The notes beneath the pieces are model-generated. The model saw only the letters and a list, made by a program, of their open reading frames with translations, ran no database searches and was not told the origin of the DNA. The translations under genes were made by a program, and so were the position numbers. From NCBI GenBank assembly GCA_944388045.1, contig CALXHG010000010.1, positions 1 through 61,459 of the forward strand: a DNA stretch of 61,459 nt. The letters run 5' to 3'. Position 1 is the stretch's first letter. Each line of letters begins with the position of its first letter. The stretch is from an uncultured Clostridia bacterium. Lineage in GTDB: Bacteria; Bacillota; Clostridia; TANB77; CAG-508. Shown here piece by piece: positions 1 to 7,651 of this stretch.

Positions 1-341
1 ATCTCATTTTTAAAACCTTTGATGGTTGTTTCTTCATTTGTAGTATCTATTCCTGAAAAATTAAATTTTAATATGTGATATTTATTCTTTAGCTTTGTTG
101 GATTTTTTCCTATATATGTATTTTTAAACAATTCTTCAAATTTATCTGATTTTTTTATATCATAATAATTTTCTAATGTACTTGTAAATAATGTTTTTCC
201 AAATTTTCTTGGGCGTAAAAAAATTATTCTTTTTTCAGCTAAATTTTCTAATAATTCTATATGCTTTGTCTTATCTACATAATAATATCCATCTGCTATT
301 AGCTCTTCATAATTGCTTATCCCATATGGTAATTTTTTCAT
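1..341 (-). CDS. AAA-ATPase-like domain protein, N-terminal part (runs off the left edge)
   Basis: The reverse strand from 341 is open to the window edge, giving about 113 residues. The protein starts MKKLPYGISNYEEL and contains YYYVDKT followed by RPRKFGKT, a degenerate Walker A. This layout is typical of the AAA-ATPase-like/DUF1703 family (PF09820 type), in which the ATPase domain is followed by a PD-(D/E)XK nuclease-like domain; that second half lies outside the window. These proteins are common in multicopy in gut Clostridia and Bacteroidetes, and their role is poorly defined. The start is supported by AAGGAAAG about 9 nt upstream. Confidence 0.8.
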   Translation of the reverse strand, partial: MKKLPYGISNYEELIADGYYYVDKTKHIELLENLAEKRIIFLRPRKFGKTLFTSTLENYYDIKKSDKFEELFKNTYIGKNPTKLKNKYHILKFNFSGIDTTNEETTIKGFKNE

Positions 342-505
342 ATATATCACTTTCCTTACAAATTATATTTAGTTTTTTAGAAAGGAAGCTAAAAACCTTT
401 ATAGATAATTATATTTTTTATCTTACACTTTGCTTCTACATTATATCATAGTATTTTTGTTTTTTACAAGATTAAATTCGACTATTTAATAATTTTATTA
501 TATTT

Positions 506-597
506 AATTTTACTTCGTAAAATTGGTTCACGAACAATGACACTGGATTTGAAATATTAAACATATAAAATATTAAAAGAAACCATCTATTGTTCCT
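506..597 (-). repeat. Palindromic repeat, 'aacaatag' family, copy 1
   Basis: On the minus strand the segment reads GGAACAATAG, about 50 AT-rich nt, then CATTGTTCGTG, followed by the hairpin AATTTTACgaaGTAAAATT. The same order of parts occurs on the + strand at 36957-37062. It lies between recA and the upstream ATPase gene and carries no open reading frame. The rest of the 342-757 interval holds only hairpins and AT-rich DNA. Confidence 0.65.
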
Positions 598-601
598 AAA
601 A

Positions 602-651
602 ATACTCAATGTGAAGACACTCTTTTTTAGTGTTCTTTCCATTGAGTACTT
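602..651 (-). terminator. Candidate intrinsic terminator after recA
   Basis: An inverted repeat pairs TACTCAATG with CATTGAGTA, and an inner stem pairs ACACT with AGTGT. On the minus strand the hairpin is followed by ATTTTTAGG. It lies about 110 nt past the recA stop, so read-through of the intervening segment would be needed. Confidence 0.5.
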
Positions 652-757
652 TTGCTTTATTACATTTTTGTTTTATAATTATTTCTATTGATTGAGTAAA
701 ATATGATGAAGACAATAGAATTTTTTCATCTTGGCGATTAAGGAATCGACCCTGACT

Positions 758-1819
758 TTATTCTTCTACAGGTTCTGTTTCTTCATCAGAATCTGCAGGC
801 ATTTCTTCTCCTAAACTTTGTTCAAATGCTTTAGCAAAGTTTTCTCTTACTTTTTTCTCTATTTCATTTAATGTATCTGTGTGTTCTTCTAAATATCTTT
901 TTGCATTTTCCCTTCCTTGGCTTATTCTTTGTCCATTATAACTAAACCATGCTCCACTTTTTTCTACAATGTCTAAATTTACTGCCATATCTAAGATATT
1001 TCCAACTTTTGATATTCCTTTTCCATATAATATGTCAAATTCCGCTTCTCTAAAAGGTGGTGCAACTTTATTTTTTATTACTTTTACTCTTACTCTATTT
1101 CCAACAACTTGTCCATCTTGTTTCATCATTTCTATTTTTCTTATGTCCATTCTTACAGATGCATAGAATTTAAGTGCTCTACCTCCAGTTGTTGTTTCTG
1201 GATTTCCAAACATTACACCTATTTTTTCTCTTAATTGGTTTATAAATAATAATACTGTTTTTGATTTATTTATTGCTCCTGCAAGTTTTCTTAATGCTTG
1301 TGACATTAATCTTGCTTGAAGTCCCATATGAGAATCTCCCATTTCTCCATCAATTTCTGCTTTTGGAACTAAAGCTGCTACAGAGTCTACAACAATAACA
1401 TCTAATGCTCCGCTTCTTACTAATGCTTCTGTTATTTCTAATGCTTGTTCTCCTGTATCTGGTTGTGATACTATTAAATTATCTATATCTACTCCTAATT
1501 TTTTTGCATATACAGGGTCTAAAGCATGTTCTGCATCAATAAATGCTGCTTCTCCCCCCATTTTTTGTGCTTCTGCTATTATATGTAATGCTAAAGTTGT
1601 TTTTCCAGATGATTCTGGTCCAAAAACTTCAACAATTCTTCCTCTTGGTACTCCTCCAATACCTAATGCTATATCTAGACTTAATGCTCCTGTAGGTATT
1701 GCTTCTACCTCCATTGCTTTAAATTCCCCTAATTTCATTACTGAACCTTTTCCAAATTGTTTTTCTATTTGATTCATTGCAACTTCTAGTGCTTTTCTTT
1801 TTTCTGCATTTTCGCTCAT
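758..1819 (-). CDS. recA: Recombinase RecA
   Basis: This 353-residue protein is a full-length RecA, the DNA strand-exchange ATPase that also triggers LexA self-cleavage. Visible motifs are Walker [10 protein letters not shown] near residue 67, the Walker B region [10 protein letters not shown], the L1/L2 loop region with [18 protein letters not shown] and the [10 protein letters not shown] segment. The C terminus is acidic ([10 protein letters not shown]), as in other RecA proteins. The start is set by GAAAGGGAAGGA upstream of ATG. A LexA-like box and a good sigma-A promoter lie upstream, so the gene is probably SOS-controlled. Lengths and motifs agree with the family throughout. Confidence 0.99.
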   Translation of the reverse strand: MSENAEKRKALEVAMNQIEKQFGKGSVMKLGEFKAMEVEAIPTGALSLDIALGIGGVPRGRIVEVFGPESSGKTTLALHIIAEAQKMGGEAAFIDAEHALDPVYAKKLGVDIDNLIVSQPDTGEQALEITEALVRSGALDVIVVDSVAALVPKAEIDGEMGDSHMGLQARLMSQALRKLAGAINKSKTVLLFINQLREKIGVMFGNPETTTGGRALKFYASVRMDIRKIEMMKQDGQVVGNRVRVKVIKNKVAPPFREAEFDILYGKGISKVGNILDMAVNLDIVEKSGAWFSYNGQRISQGRENAKRYLEEHTDTLNEIEKKVRENFAKAFEQSLGEEMPADSDEETEPVEE

Positions 1820-1916
1820 ATTAAATTCCTTCCCTTTCTCGCTTTTTATAAAATTATAATAGTTATAAAAAAATTTTTACTATTTATTTTTATTAAAGCT
1901 TTTATCATGTGAAATT

Positions 1917-1957
1917 ATTCTAAAAAATATATTTTCATTTTTCAAAACTTTTGTTCG
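1917..1957 (-). promoter_or_regulatory. recA promoter with LexA-like box
   Basis: On the minus strand a CGAACAAAAGTTTT box (1944-1957) resembles the Firmicute LexA consensus CGAACRNRYGTTYC with two mismatches. It overlaps the -35 element TTGAAA (1940-1945). The -10 element TAGAAT (1917-1922) follows after a 17-bp spacer. Overlap of operator and -35 is the expected arrangement for repression. Confidence 0.65.
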
Positions 1958-2011
1958 ATAACTATATTATCTCGTTTTTAATTTTTTGTCAAGTACTTTT
2001 TATAAATTTTT

Positions 2012-3589
2012 TTAATTTTTATACCAACTTCCTATTGTATCATATATATTATACCAGTTTACTGGAATACTTCCTTTTAATGTCCAATTACTTGCAACTT
2101 CATAATAATTGCTATATAAACCTATATAAGGTAATTCATCATTATAGATTTGTCTTATTCTATTATATTTTTCTTTAAGTAAATCTTCTTTTGTTATATT
2201 TTGTACTTCATTTAAAATTGAATTTATTTCTTCATTATTATAATTTGCTAAATTTCCAGGTCCAAAAAATGTTTGTAAATTAGGACTTAATGATAATGTT
2301 ACACCAGTTAGCAACATATCATAATTTTTTCTTGTTAAATATGATTCATATTGTCTATCATTTGCTTTAATGATGTTTATATCTATCCCAATTTCTTCCA
2401 AGTTTGTTTTTATCATTTCTGCAATTGCAATTCTAGTCTGGTTCGAAGCTTGAACAACTAAATTTATTTTTATTCTTTTTGTTCTATAATTAATTTTCTT
2501 TTGCCATATATTATATTTATATTCCCATCCATTATTTTGGAGAATACTTATAGCTGTATCTGGACTATATGAAAAATCAGCTTTTTCTCCTTGCAACCAG
2601 CTTCCATAATCTAGAAAGTAATCCTGTACTTTGTATTTATTATTATAAACTTGTGAAATTATGTTATCTCTATTTATTGCTCTTGCTATTGCCTGTCTAA
2701 CTTCTTTATTTGATAATATATCGCTTTGTGTGTTAATTGCTAAAAAATCATATTCTCTTCCATTAATTTCTGTTTTGTTATATCCTATTGTTCCTATATA
2801 ATTTTCTATTCCTATATTATTAGTTGTAATTAAATCAACCTTTCCTAATTTAAATGCATTATATAATTCCCCTAAATTTGCATATTTATTTATTGTTATT
2901 TTTTCTGTAGTTAATTCTTCTCTTTTATAATTTTCATTTTTTTCTAAAACTATTTTTTCTGCTGAATTTTCTATAATTTTATATTTTCCTGTTCCAACAA
3001 TCATATTATTTTTTTCTGTATTTACAAAATCTTGTCCTGCAAAATATTTAACACTTAATATAGGAAATATTAAATTATATTCAAAAAAAGGAATTTGTTG
3101 ATCTAAATTAATTCTTATTGTATTTTCGTCAATTTTATTTACTCCTACAATATTTTTTACATTATCAGAATATATAGAATTAAGATTTTTTATAGTTTGA
3201 ATAGTAAATATAACATCATCTGCTGTTAATTTATTTCCATCAGACCATTTTATTTCATTATCTAGTTTTATTATATATTGTGTCTCTGAAGTTTTTGCCC
3301 AATCTTTTGCAAGACATTTTTCAATTTTGTATTCACTATTAATTTGTAACATTGGTTCAAATATTATTTTAGCTAATTCTTGTACTTGTTTATTGTTACT
3401 TAATAATGGATTTATTGAATCATATTGAGCTACTCCTAAATTTATTTCTTTAATTATTTCTTCTTCTGGTTCATTTTGTACAATTTCTACTGGTTCATTA
3501 TTTTTTTCTTCATTTAATTTAAATACAACAAATCCAATTATCCCAATTACAAATAAAATAAAAATATATTTTACAATATTAATTTTCAA
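2012..3589 (-). CDS. Membrane-anchored family 5 solute (peptide/nickel) binding protein
   Basis: The protein resembles OppA/DppA-type family 5 binding proteins. It has the sequence TAITA-type regions IKWSDGNKLTADDVIFT and KEVRQAIARAINRDNII, and a C-terminal LPYIGLYSNYY segment. The best start is a TTG at 3589, because GGGGTGAT lies just upstream; a longer form from an ATG at 3619 has no good ribosome site. There is no lipobox cysteine. A single N-terminal membrane helix (IFILFVIGIIGFVVF) should anchor it instead. No transporter permease or ATPase genes are adjacent, so the substrate and partner are unknown. An orphan binding protein or a signalling role is possible. Confidence 0.85.
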   Translation of the reverse strand: MKINIVKYIFILFVIGIIGFVVFKLNEEKNNEPVEIVQNEPEEEIIKEINLGVAQYDSINPLLSNNKQVQELAKIIFEPMLQINSEYKIEKCLAKDWAKTSETQYIIKLDNEIKWSDGNKLTADDVIFTIQTIKNLNSIYSDNVKNIVGVNKIDENTIRINLDQQIPFFEYNLIFPILSVKYFAGQDFVNTEKNNMIVGTGKYKIIENSAEKIVLEKNENYKREELTTEKITINKYANLGELYNAFKLGKVDLITTNNIGIENYIGTIGYNKTEINGREYDFLAINTQSDILSNKEVRQAIARAINRDNIISQVYNNKYKVQDYFLDYGSWLQGEKADFSYSPDTAISILQNNGWEYKYNIWQKKINYRTKRIKINLVVQASNQTRIAIAEMIKTNLEEIGIDINIIKANDRQYESYLTRKNYDMLLTGVTLSLSPNLQTFFGPGNLANYNNEEINSILNEVQNITKEDLLKEKYNRIRQIYNDELPYIGLYSNYYEVASNWTLKGSIPVNWYNIYDTIGSWYKN

Positions 3590-3682
3590 AATATCACCCC
3601 TTGCCTTGTTATCATACATTATTATTGGGATTTTTTCAAGTAATTTTTAGAACAAATAGAAAAATTTCGTTACATAAAAAAA

Positions 3683-3716
3683 CAAAGAGGCAATTATTTA
3701 TATTCGCCCCTTATTT
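3683..3716 (-). terminator. Terminator after spoVS
   Basis: On the minus strand AGGGGC pairs with GCCTCT (one G-T pair) and is followed by TTTGTTTTTTTATG. It sits directly past the spoVS stop codon. Confidence 0.7.
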
Positions 3717-3721
3717 TTATA

Positions 3722-3985
3722 TCATTTTCTTGATTCTACAATCAATTTTATTCCTGTTCTGTCTTCCCCTTCGACCTCTACTTCTGCAAAAGCTGGTATG
3801 CAAACTAAGTCTACTCCTGCTGGTGCTACAAATCCTCTTGCTATCGCTACTGCCTTTACTGCTTGATTTAGAGCTCCTGCTCCAATTGCTTGCATTTCTG
3901 CTTTGTTTGATTCTTTTACTAATCCAGCAATAGCTCCTGCTACAGAATTTGGATTAGATTTTGATGAAATTTTTAAAACTTCCAT
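3722..3985 (-). CDS. spoVS: Stage V sporulation protein S
   Basis: This 87-residue protein is nearly invariant across the SpoVS family: MEVLKISSKSNPNSVAGAIAG at the start, EMQAIGAGALNQAVKAVAIARGF in the middle and the acidic EVEVEGEDRTGIKL end. SpoVS is a small Alba-like protein needed for normal progression of sporulation and septation. AGGAGG lies upstream of the ATG. It is monocistronic here, between its own promoter (4037-4065) and terminator. Confidence 0.97.
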   Translation of the reverse strand: MEVLKISSKSNPNSVAGAIAGLVKESNKAEMQAIGAGALNQAVKAVAIARGFVAPAGVDLVCIPAFAEVEVEGEDRTGIKLIVESRK

Positions 3986-4036
3986 TTTTCTTTTGCCTCC
4001 TATAATAATTTTTTTGTTGCAACTTTTACATTTTGT

Positions 4037-4065
4037 ATTTTACATTATTTAGGAAATTTTGTCTA
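4037..4065 (-). promoter_or_regulatory. Candidate spoVS promoter
   Basis: On the minus strand TAGACA (4060-4065) and TAAAAT (4037-4042) are separated by 17 bp, upstream of the spoVS ribosome site. This looks like a sigma-A-type promoter. Confidence 0.5.
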
Positions 4066-4261
4066 GTATTTTTTGGAAATTTTTTGAAATTTTTATTTTA
4101 GTTTTCGACATTTTTTTATTTTTATATATGTGTTATAGAATATCTTTTATTTATTCTTACATACATTAAAATTAAATAAATTTAAACAAAATTAATTTCT
4201 ACGTTTTCCAAATAACATTAAATTTAAATAAAAATATTAATTACAATTTTTTCTGTATATA

Positions 4262-5035
4262 TTATCTTATATAAATTCTCTTTATATCTGTAACTTTATT
4301 ATTTGTTTCATCAATATCAAATATTACAGAATTTAAAATACATTCACCTTCAGCAAGTTTATATTTTTCTGGAAGAGTAGTTTCAAATCTTTTAATTGAT
4401 ACTTCTGCATCCATTCCTATAACAGAATTTTTAGGACCTGTCATTCCAATATCTGTAATATAGCCTGTTCCATTTGGCAAAATTTGTTCATCTGCTGTTT
4501 GTACATGTGTATGTGTTCCAAAAATACAAGTAACTTTTCCATCTAAATATCTTGCCATAGCTATTTTCTCAGCTGTTGCTTCAGCATGAAAATCTATTAC
4601 AATAATATCTACCTTTCCTTGTAAATCTTCTACCATATCTTTAGCTAATAAAAATGGATTTTCTGTTAATATATTAATATCAACTCTTCCCATAAAATTC
4701 ATAACTGCTATTTTTTTTCCTTTACATTCATATATTCCAAAACCTTTTCCAACCACTCCTTTTGGATAATTAGCAGGTCTTAAAAGTTGTGGGTGGTCAA
4801 TAAATTTAAAAATATCTTTTTTTCCCCAAGTGTGATTTCCCATTGTAACTACATCTGTTCCAGCCTCTAGTATATCATTAAAATTTCTTTCATTTATTCC
4901 CATTCCACCAGCTGAATTTTCTCCATTTGTTATAACAAAATCTATATTTTCACTGTTCTTTATTCTTGGCAATTCTGATTTTAATTTTCTAACTCCAGAC
5001 TCTCCAACTATATCTCCTACTGCTAAAATTCTCAT
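4262..5035 (-). CDS. ymdB: YmdB-family metallophosphoesterase
   Basis: The 257-residue protein matches the YmdB family (TIGR00282). Members are binuclear metal phosphodiesterases; Bacillus YmdB hydrolyses 2',3'-cyclic AMP and affects biofilm and motility decisions. Metal-site motifs visible are GDIVGESG, TNGENSAGGMG, TMGNHTWGK, VIDFHAEATAEK and FGTHTHVQTAD, in the expected order. The length is typical. In many Firmicutes ymdB follows rny and recA; here recA is nearby but not adjacent. A good promoter lies upstream in the divergent region shared with asd. Confidence 0.95.
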   Translation of the reverse strand: MRILAVGDIVGESGVRKLKSELPRIKNSENIDFVITNGENSAGGMGINERNFNDILEAGTDVVTMGNHTWGKKDIFKFIDHPQLLRPANYPKGVVGKGFGIYECKGKKIAVMNFMGRVDINILTENPFLLAKDMVEDLQGKVDIIVIDFHAEATAEKIAMARYLDGKVTCIFGTHTHVQTADEQILPNGTGYITDIGMTGPKNSVIGMDAEVSIKRFETTLPEKYKLAEGECILNSVIFDIDETNNKVTDIKRIYIR

Positions 5036-5138
5036 TTTTATATCATCCTTTCTTTTCTATGTTGCATTAAATATTAGTTTTTATATCTTTTAATATTTAT
5101 GTATTTTGGTTTTATGTATTTTAATTTTTACGTGTTAT

Positions 5139-5167
5139 ATTCTACCATTTTTTAGGTTTTCAGTCAA
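5139..5167 (-). promoter_or_regulatory. ymdB promoter
   Basis: On the minus strand TTGACT (5162-5167), a 17-bp spacer and TAGAAT (5139-5144) form a good sigma-A promoter. A + strand TATAAT at 5191-5196 with a weak TTTAAA about 16 bp upstream could serve asd divergently. Confidence 0.65.
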
Positions 5168-5215
5168 GTTTAAAAGTTTTATGCATTTTTTATAATTTTA
5201 ATGAATATATAAAAA

Positions 5216-5274
5216 TATATAAACATCTTTAATAGCAATAGTGGGATTCTTTTAATATTTTAGATGTTTATATA
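5216..5274 (+). promoter_or_regulatory. Long hairpin in the asd 5' leader
   Basis: TATATAAACATCT (5216-5228) and AGATGTTTATATA (5262-5274) form a perfect 13-bp stem around a 33-nt loop, just before the asd ribosome site. It is not recognisable as a lysine riboswitch. It could be a leader structure or an operator. Confidence 0.5.
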
Positions 5275-5298
5275 ATAAAAATTTGAAAGGAAGAAAAA

Positions 5299-6297
5299 AT
5301 GAAATCTTATAAATTAGCAATAGTTGGTGCAACTGGTTTAGTTGGTAGAACTATTTTAAAAATTCTAGAAGAAAAAAAATTAAAAAATTTTGAATATACA
5401 CTTTTTTCTTCTAGTAAATCTGCTGGAACAGAATTAAAGTTTATGAATAAAAATTATGTTGTAAAAGAATTAACCGAAATTTCTTTTGATGAAAAATTTG
5501 ATTTTGCGATTTTTTCTGCAGGAGCTGAAACTGCAAAAAGATTTGCTCCAATAGCAGCATCTAAAAATTGTATTGTCATTGATAATAGTAGTGCATTCAG
5601 AATGCAAGATGATGTTCCTCTTATTGTTCCAGAAGTAAATTTCGAAGATGTAATCAATCACAAAAATATCATAGCAAATCCTAATTGTTCTACAATTCAA
5701 GCTGTTGTCGTTTTAAAACCTTTAGATGATAAGTTTAAAATAAAAAGAATTATTTATTCAACTTATCAAGCAGTTTCTGGTTCAGGAAAACTAGGATTAG
5801 AAGATTTAGAAAATGGAAGAATTGGTGCTCAAACACCTCTTTTAAAGTTCTCCCATCCAATATATGATAATTGTTTACCTCAAATTGATATTTTTCTTAT
5901 AAATGGATATACAAAAGAAGAAATGAAAATGGTAAATGAAACAAGAAAAATTTTAGGTCATCCAAATCTTCCTGTCACTGCTACATGTGTGCGTGTTCCT
6001 GTAACAAATTGTCATGGAGAAAGTATTAACATTGAATTTGAAAATGATTTTTCTGAAAGCGAAATAAAAAATATATTAAGCTCTTCTCCTGGAATTAAAG
6101 TTTTAGATAATACTTTTAATGAAGAATATCCCATCAATTCAATAGTTAATGGACATGATGAAGTTTTTGTTGGAAGAATTAGAAAAGACTTTAGCAAAAA
6201 AAACACATTAAATTTATGGGTTGTCGCTGATAATTTAAGAAAAGGTGCTGCAACTAATGCTGTTCAAATTCTTGAAAAATTAATTGTAAATTTTTAA
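5299..6297 (+). CDS. asd: Aspartate-semialdehyde dehydrogenase
   Basis: The 332-residue protein converts aspartyl phosphate to aspartate semialdehyde with NADPH, the branch point towards lysine, diaminopimelate, threonine and methionine. It has the Rossmann motif GATGLVG near residue 10, the active-site segment NPNCSTIQ (catalytic Cys near residue 132), TYQAVSGSG, the CHGESINIEFE block with the catalytic His, and GRIRKD. GAAAGGAAG precedes the ATG. dapA, the next enzyme of the diaminopimelate/dipicolinate branch, follows 264 nt downstream on the same strand, so joint expression is possible but not certain. Confidence 0.97.
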   Translation: MKSYKLAIVGATGLVGRTILKILEEKKLKNFEYTLFSSSKSAGTELKFMNKNYVVKELTEISFDEKFDFAIFSAGAETAKRFAPIAASKNCIVIDNSSAFRMQDDVPLIVPEVNFEDVINHKNIIANPNCSTIQAVVVLKPLDDKFKIKRIIYSTYQAVSGSGKLGLEDLENGRIGAQTPLLKFSHPIYDNCLPQIDIFLINGYTKEEMKMVNETRKILGHPNLPVTATCVRVPVTNCHGESINIEFENDFSESEIKNILSSSPGIKVLDNTFNEEYPINSIVNGHDEVFVGRIRKDFSKKNTLNLWVVADNLRKGAATNAVQILEKLIVNF

Positions 6298-6561
6298 TTT
6301 TGTAATTATTTTAATTATGAAAATTTTTTATTAAGTAGGTTTATATGAGTAATATTCCTAATATTACAATTATTGCAAAACCCAAAATTTTTATCAAATA
6401 GGTTTATAGGTAAAACCTTATAAAAACCTAAATTTATTATAAAGGTATTAGTTTTGAAATAAATTCTCTCATGATTTTATATATTGCAGAAATAAATACT
6501 TTATATTAAAAAGAATTTGTTTTTATAACTATATATACCAAAAAAAGGAATGATATTATTT

Positions 6562-7435
6562 ATGAAAAAACTTTTATTTAGAGGTGTTGCAACTGCTCTA
6601 GCAACTCCTTTTACAAAAAATGGTATTAATTATAATGAATTTGAAAAGTTCATAAATATACAAATTGACTCTGGAATAAATGCCTTAGTTGTTTGTGGTA
6701 CGACAGGAGAAGCTTCTACAATGACAAATGAAGAAAAATCTGATTTAATTAAATGTGCTGTTAATACTTGTAATAAACGAATTCCAGTTATTGTAGGAAC
6801 TGGCTCTAATAATACAAATCAAGCTATTCAAAATTCTTTAATAGCTGAAGAATTAGGAGCCGATGGTCTTTTAGTTGTTACTCCTTATTATAATAAGACT
6901 ACACAAAAACGGGTTAATTGAACATTATAAAGAAATTGCAAATTCCACTTCTTTGCCTATAATATTATATAATGTTCCAAGTAGGACTGGTATGAATATA
7001 TTACCAGAAACTTGTTTTGAATTATCTCAAATTGATAATATTGTAGGTATTAAAGAAGCAAGTGAAAATATTTCTCAGATTTCAAAAATTTCTTGTTTAT
7101 GTGGTAATAATCTACCAATATATTCTGGAAATGATGATCAAATTTTACCTATTTTATCTGTTGGAGGTCAAGGTGTTATTTCTGTTTTATCAAATATTAA
7201 TCCAGACCTTGTACTAAATATTACAAACTCATTTTTTTATGGAGATTTTCAAAAAGCTTGTACATATCAGTTAAAGTCTCTTCCTATAATTGATGCCTTA
7301 TTTAAAGAAACTAATCCTATTCCAGTTAAGGAAGCTTTAAATATTTTAGGCTTTGATTTTGGAGAGCCTAGACTTCCTCTTATAAAGTGTTCTGAGAATT
7401 TAAAAAAAGAATTAATAACATTAGTATCACATTAA
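6562..7435 (+). CDS. dapA: 4-hydroxy-tetrahydrodipicolinate synthase, +1 frameshift at CGG
   Basis: DapA condenses pyruvate with aspartate semialdehyde. Residues before the shift include GTTGEASTMT (near 45) and the Tyr-containing VVTPYYNK. After it come the LYNVPSRTG segment, the Schiff-base lysine in VGIKEAS and ISVLSNI. The two parts lie in different frames. Frame one reads CAA AAA CGG GTT AAT TGA, with CGG at 6910-6912. Moving +1 gives GGG TTA ATT GAA and restores the family sequence KTTQKGLIEHY. The span is 3n+1 nt and the joined product is 290 residues, normal for DapA. ATG 6562 is the start because AAAGGA sits at a proper distance; ATG 6550 overlaps it. A plain frameshift mutation or assembly error is the alternative, but two more genes here show the same signature. 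Confidence 0.9.
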
Positions 7436-7463
7436 TATTGCTTTTATCCGGTCTGCTTTTGTC

Positions 7464-7650
7464 TAGGGTCGGTCCCTTTTTTGTCTGGGGGCTATGTGTT
7501 GGGGTCGGTCCTTTTTGTTGTTGGGGTCGGTCCCAACAACAAAAAGGACCGACCCCAACAGCAAAAAGGACCGACCCCAGCAACAAAAGGGACCGACCCC
7601 AGCAACAAAAGGGACCGACCCTAGCAACAAAAAGGACCGACCCCAGACAA
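7464..7650. repeat. GGTCGGTCC inverted repeat array 1
   Basis: Two left-oriented copies of GGGGTCGGTCC with T-rich and GTTGTT spacers meet several right-oriented GGACCGACCCC copies with CAACAAAAA spacers. The switch in orientation near 7523-7545 makes a hairpin with 13-bp arms. The array fills the gap between the convergent dapA and pnp stops and begins one base from the pnp stop. Long open frames here are by-products of the repeat. Confidence 0.85.
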
Positions 7651-7651
7651 A

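Noticed and set aside
342..757. A further gene between the ATPase-like gene and recA
   Set aside because: The + strand frame at 191-451 overlaps the ATPase-like gene and is Phe/Leu-rich. Nothing else is open; only repeats and hairpins are visible.
5216..5274. Lysine riboswitch before asd
   Set aside because: The leader is too short and lacks the conserved lysine aptamer core; only one hairpin is present.
6550..7435. dapA treated as two separate genes or as a simple pseudogene
   Set aside because: Both halves are fully conserved and the break matches two other genes at the same codon context, so a recoding event is favoured.
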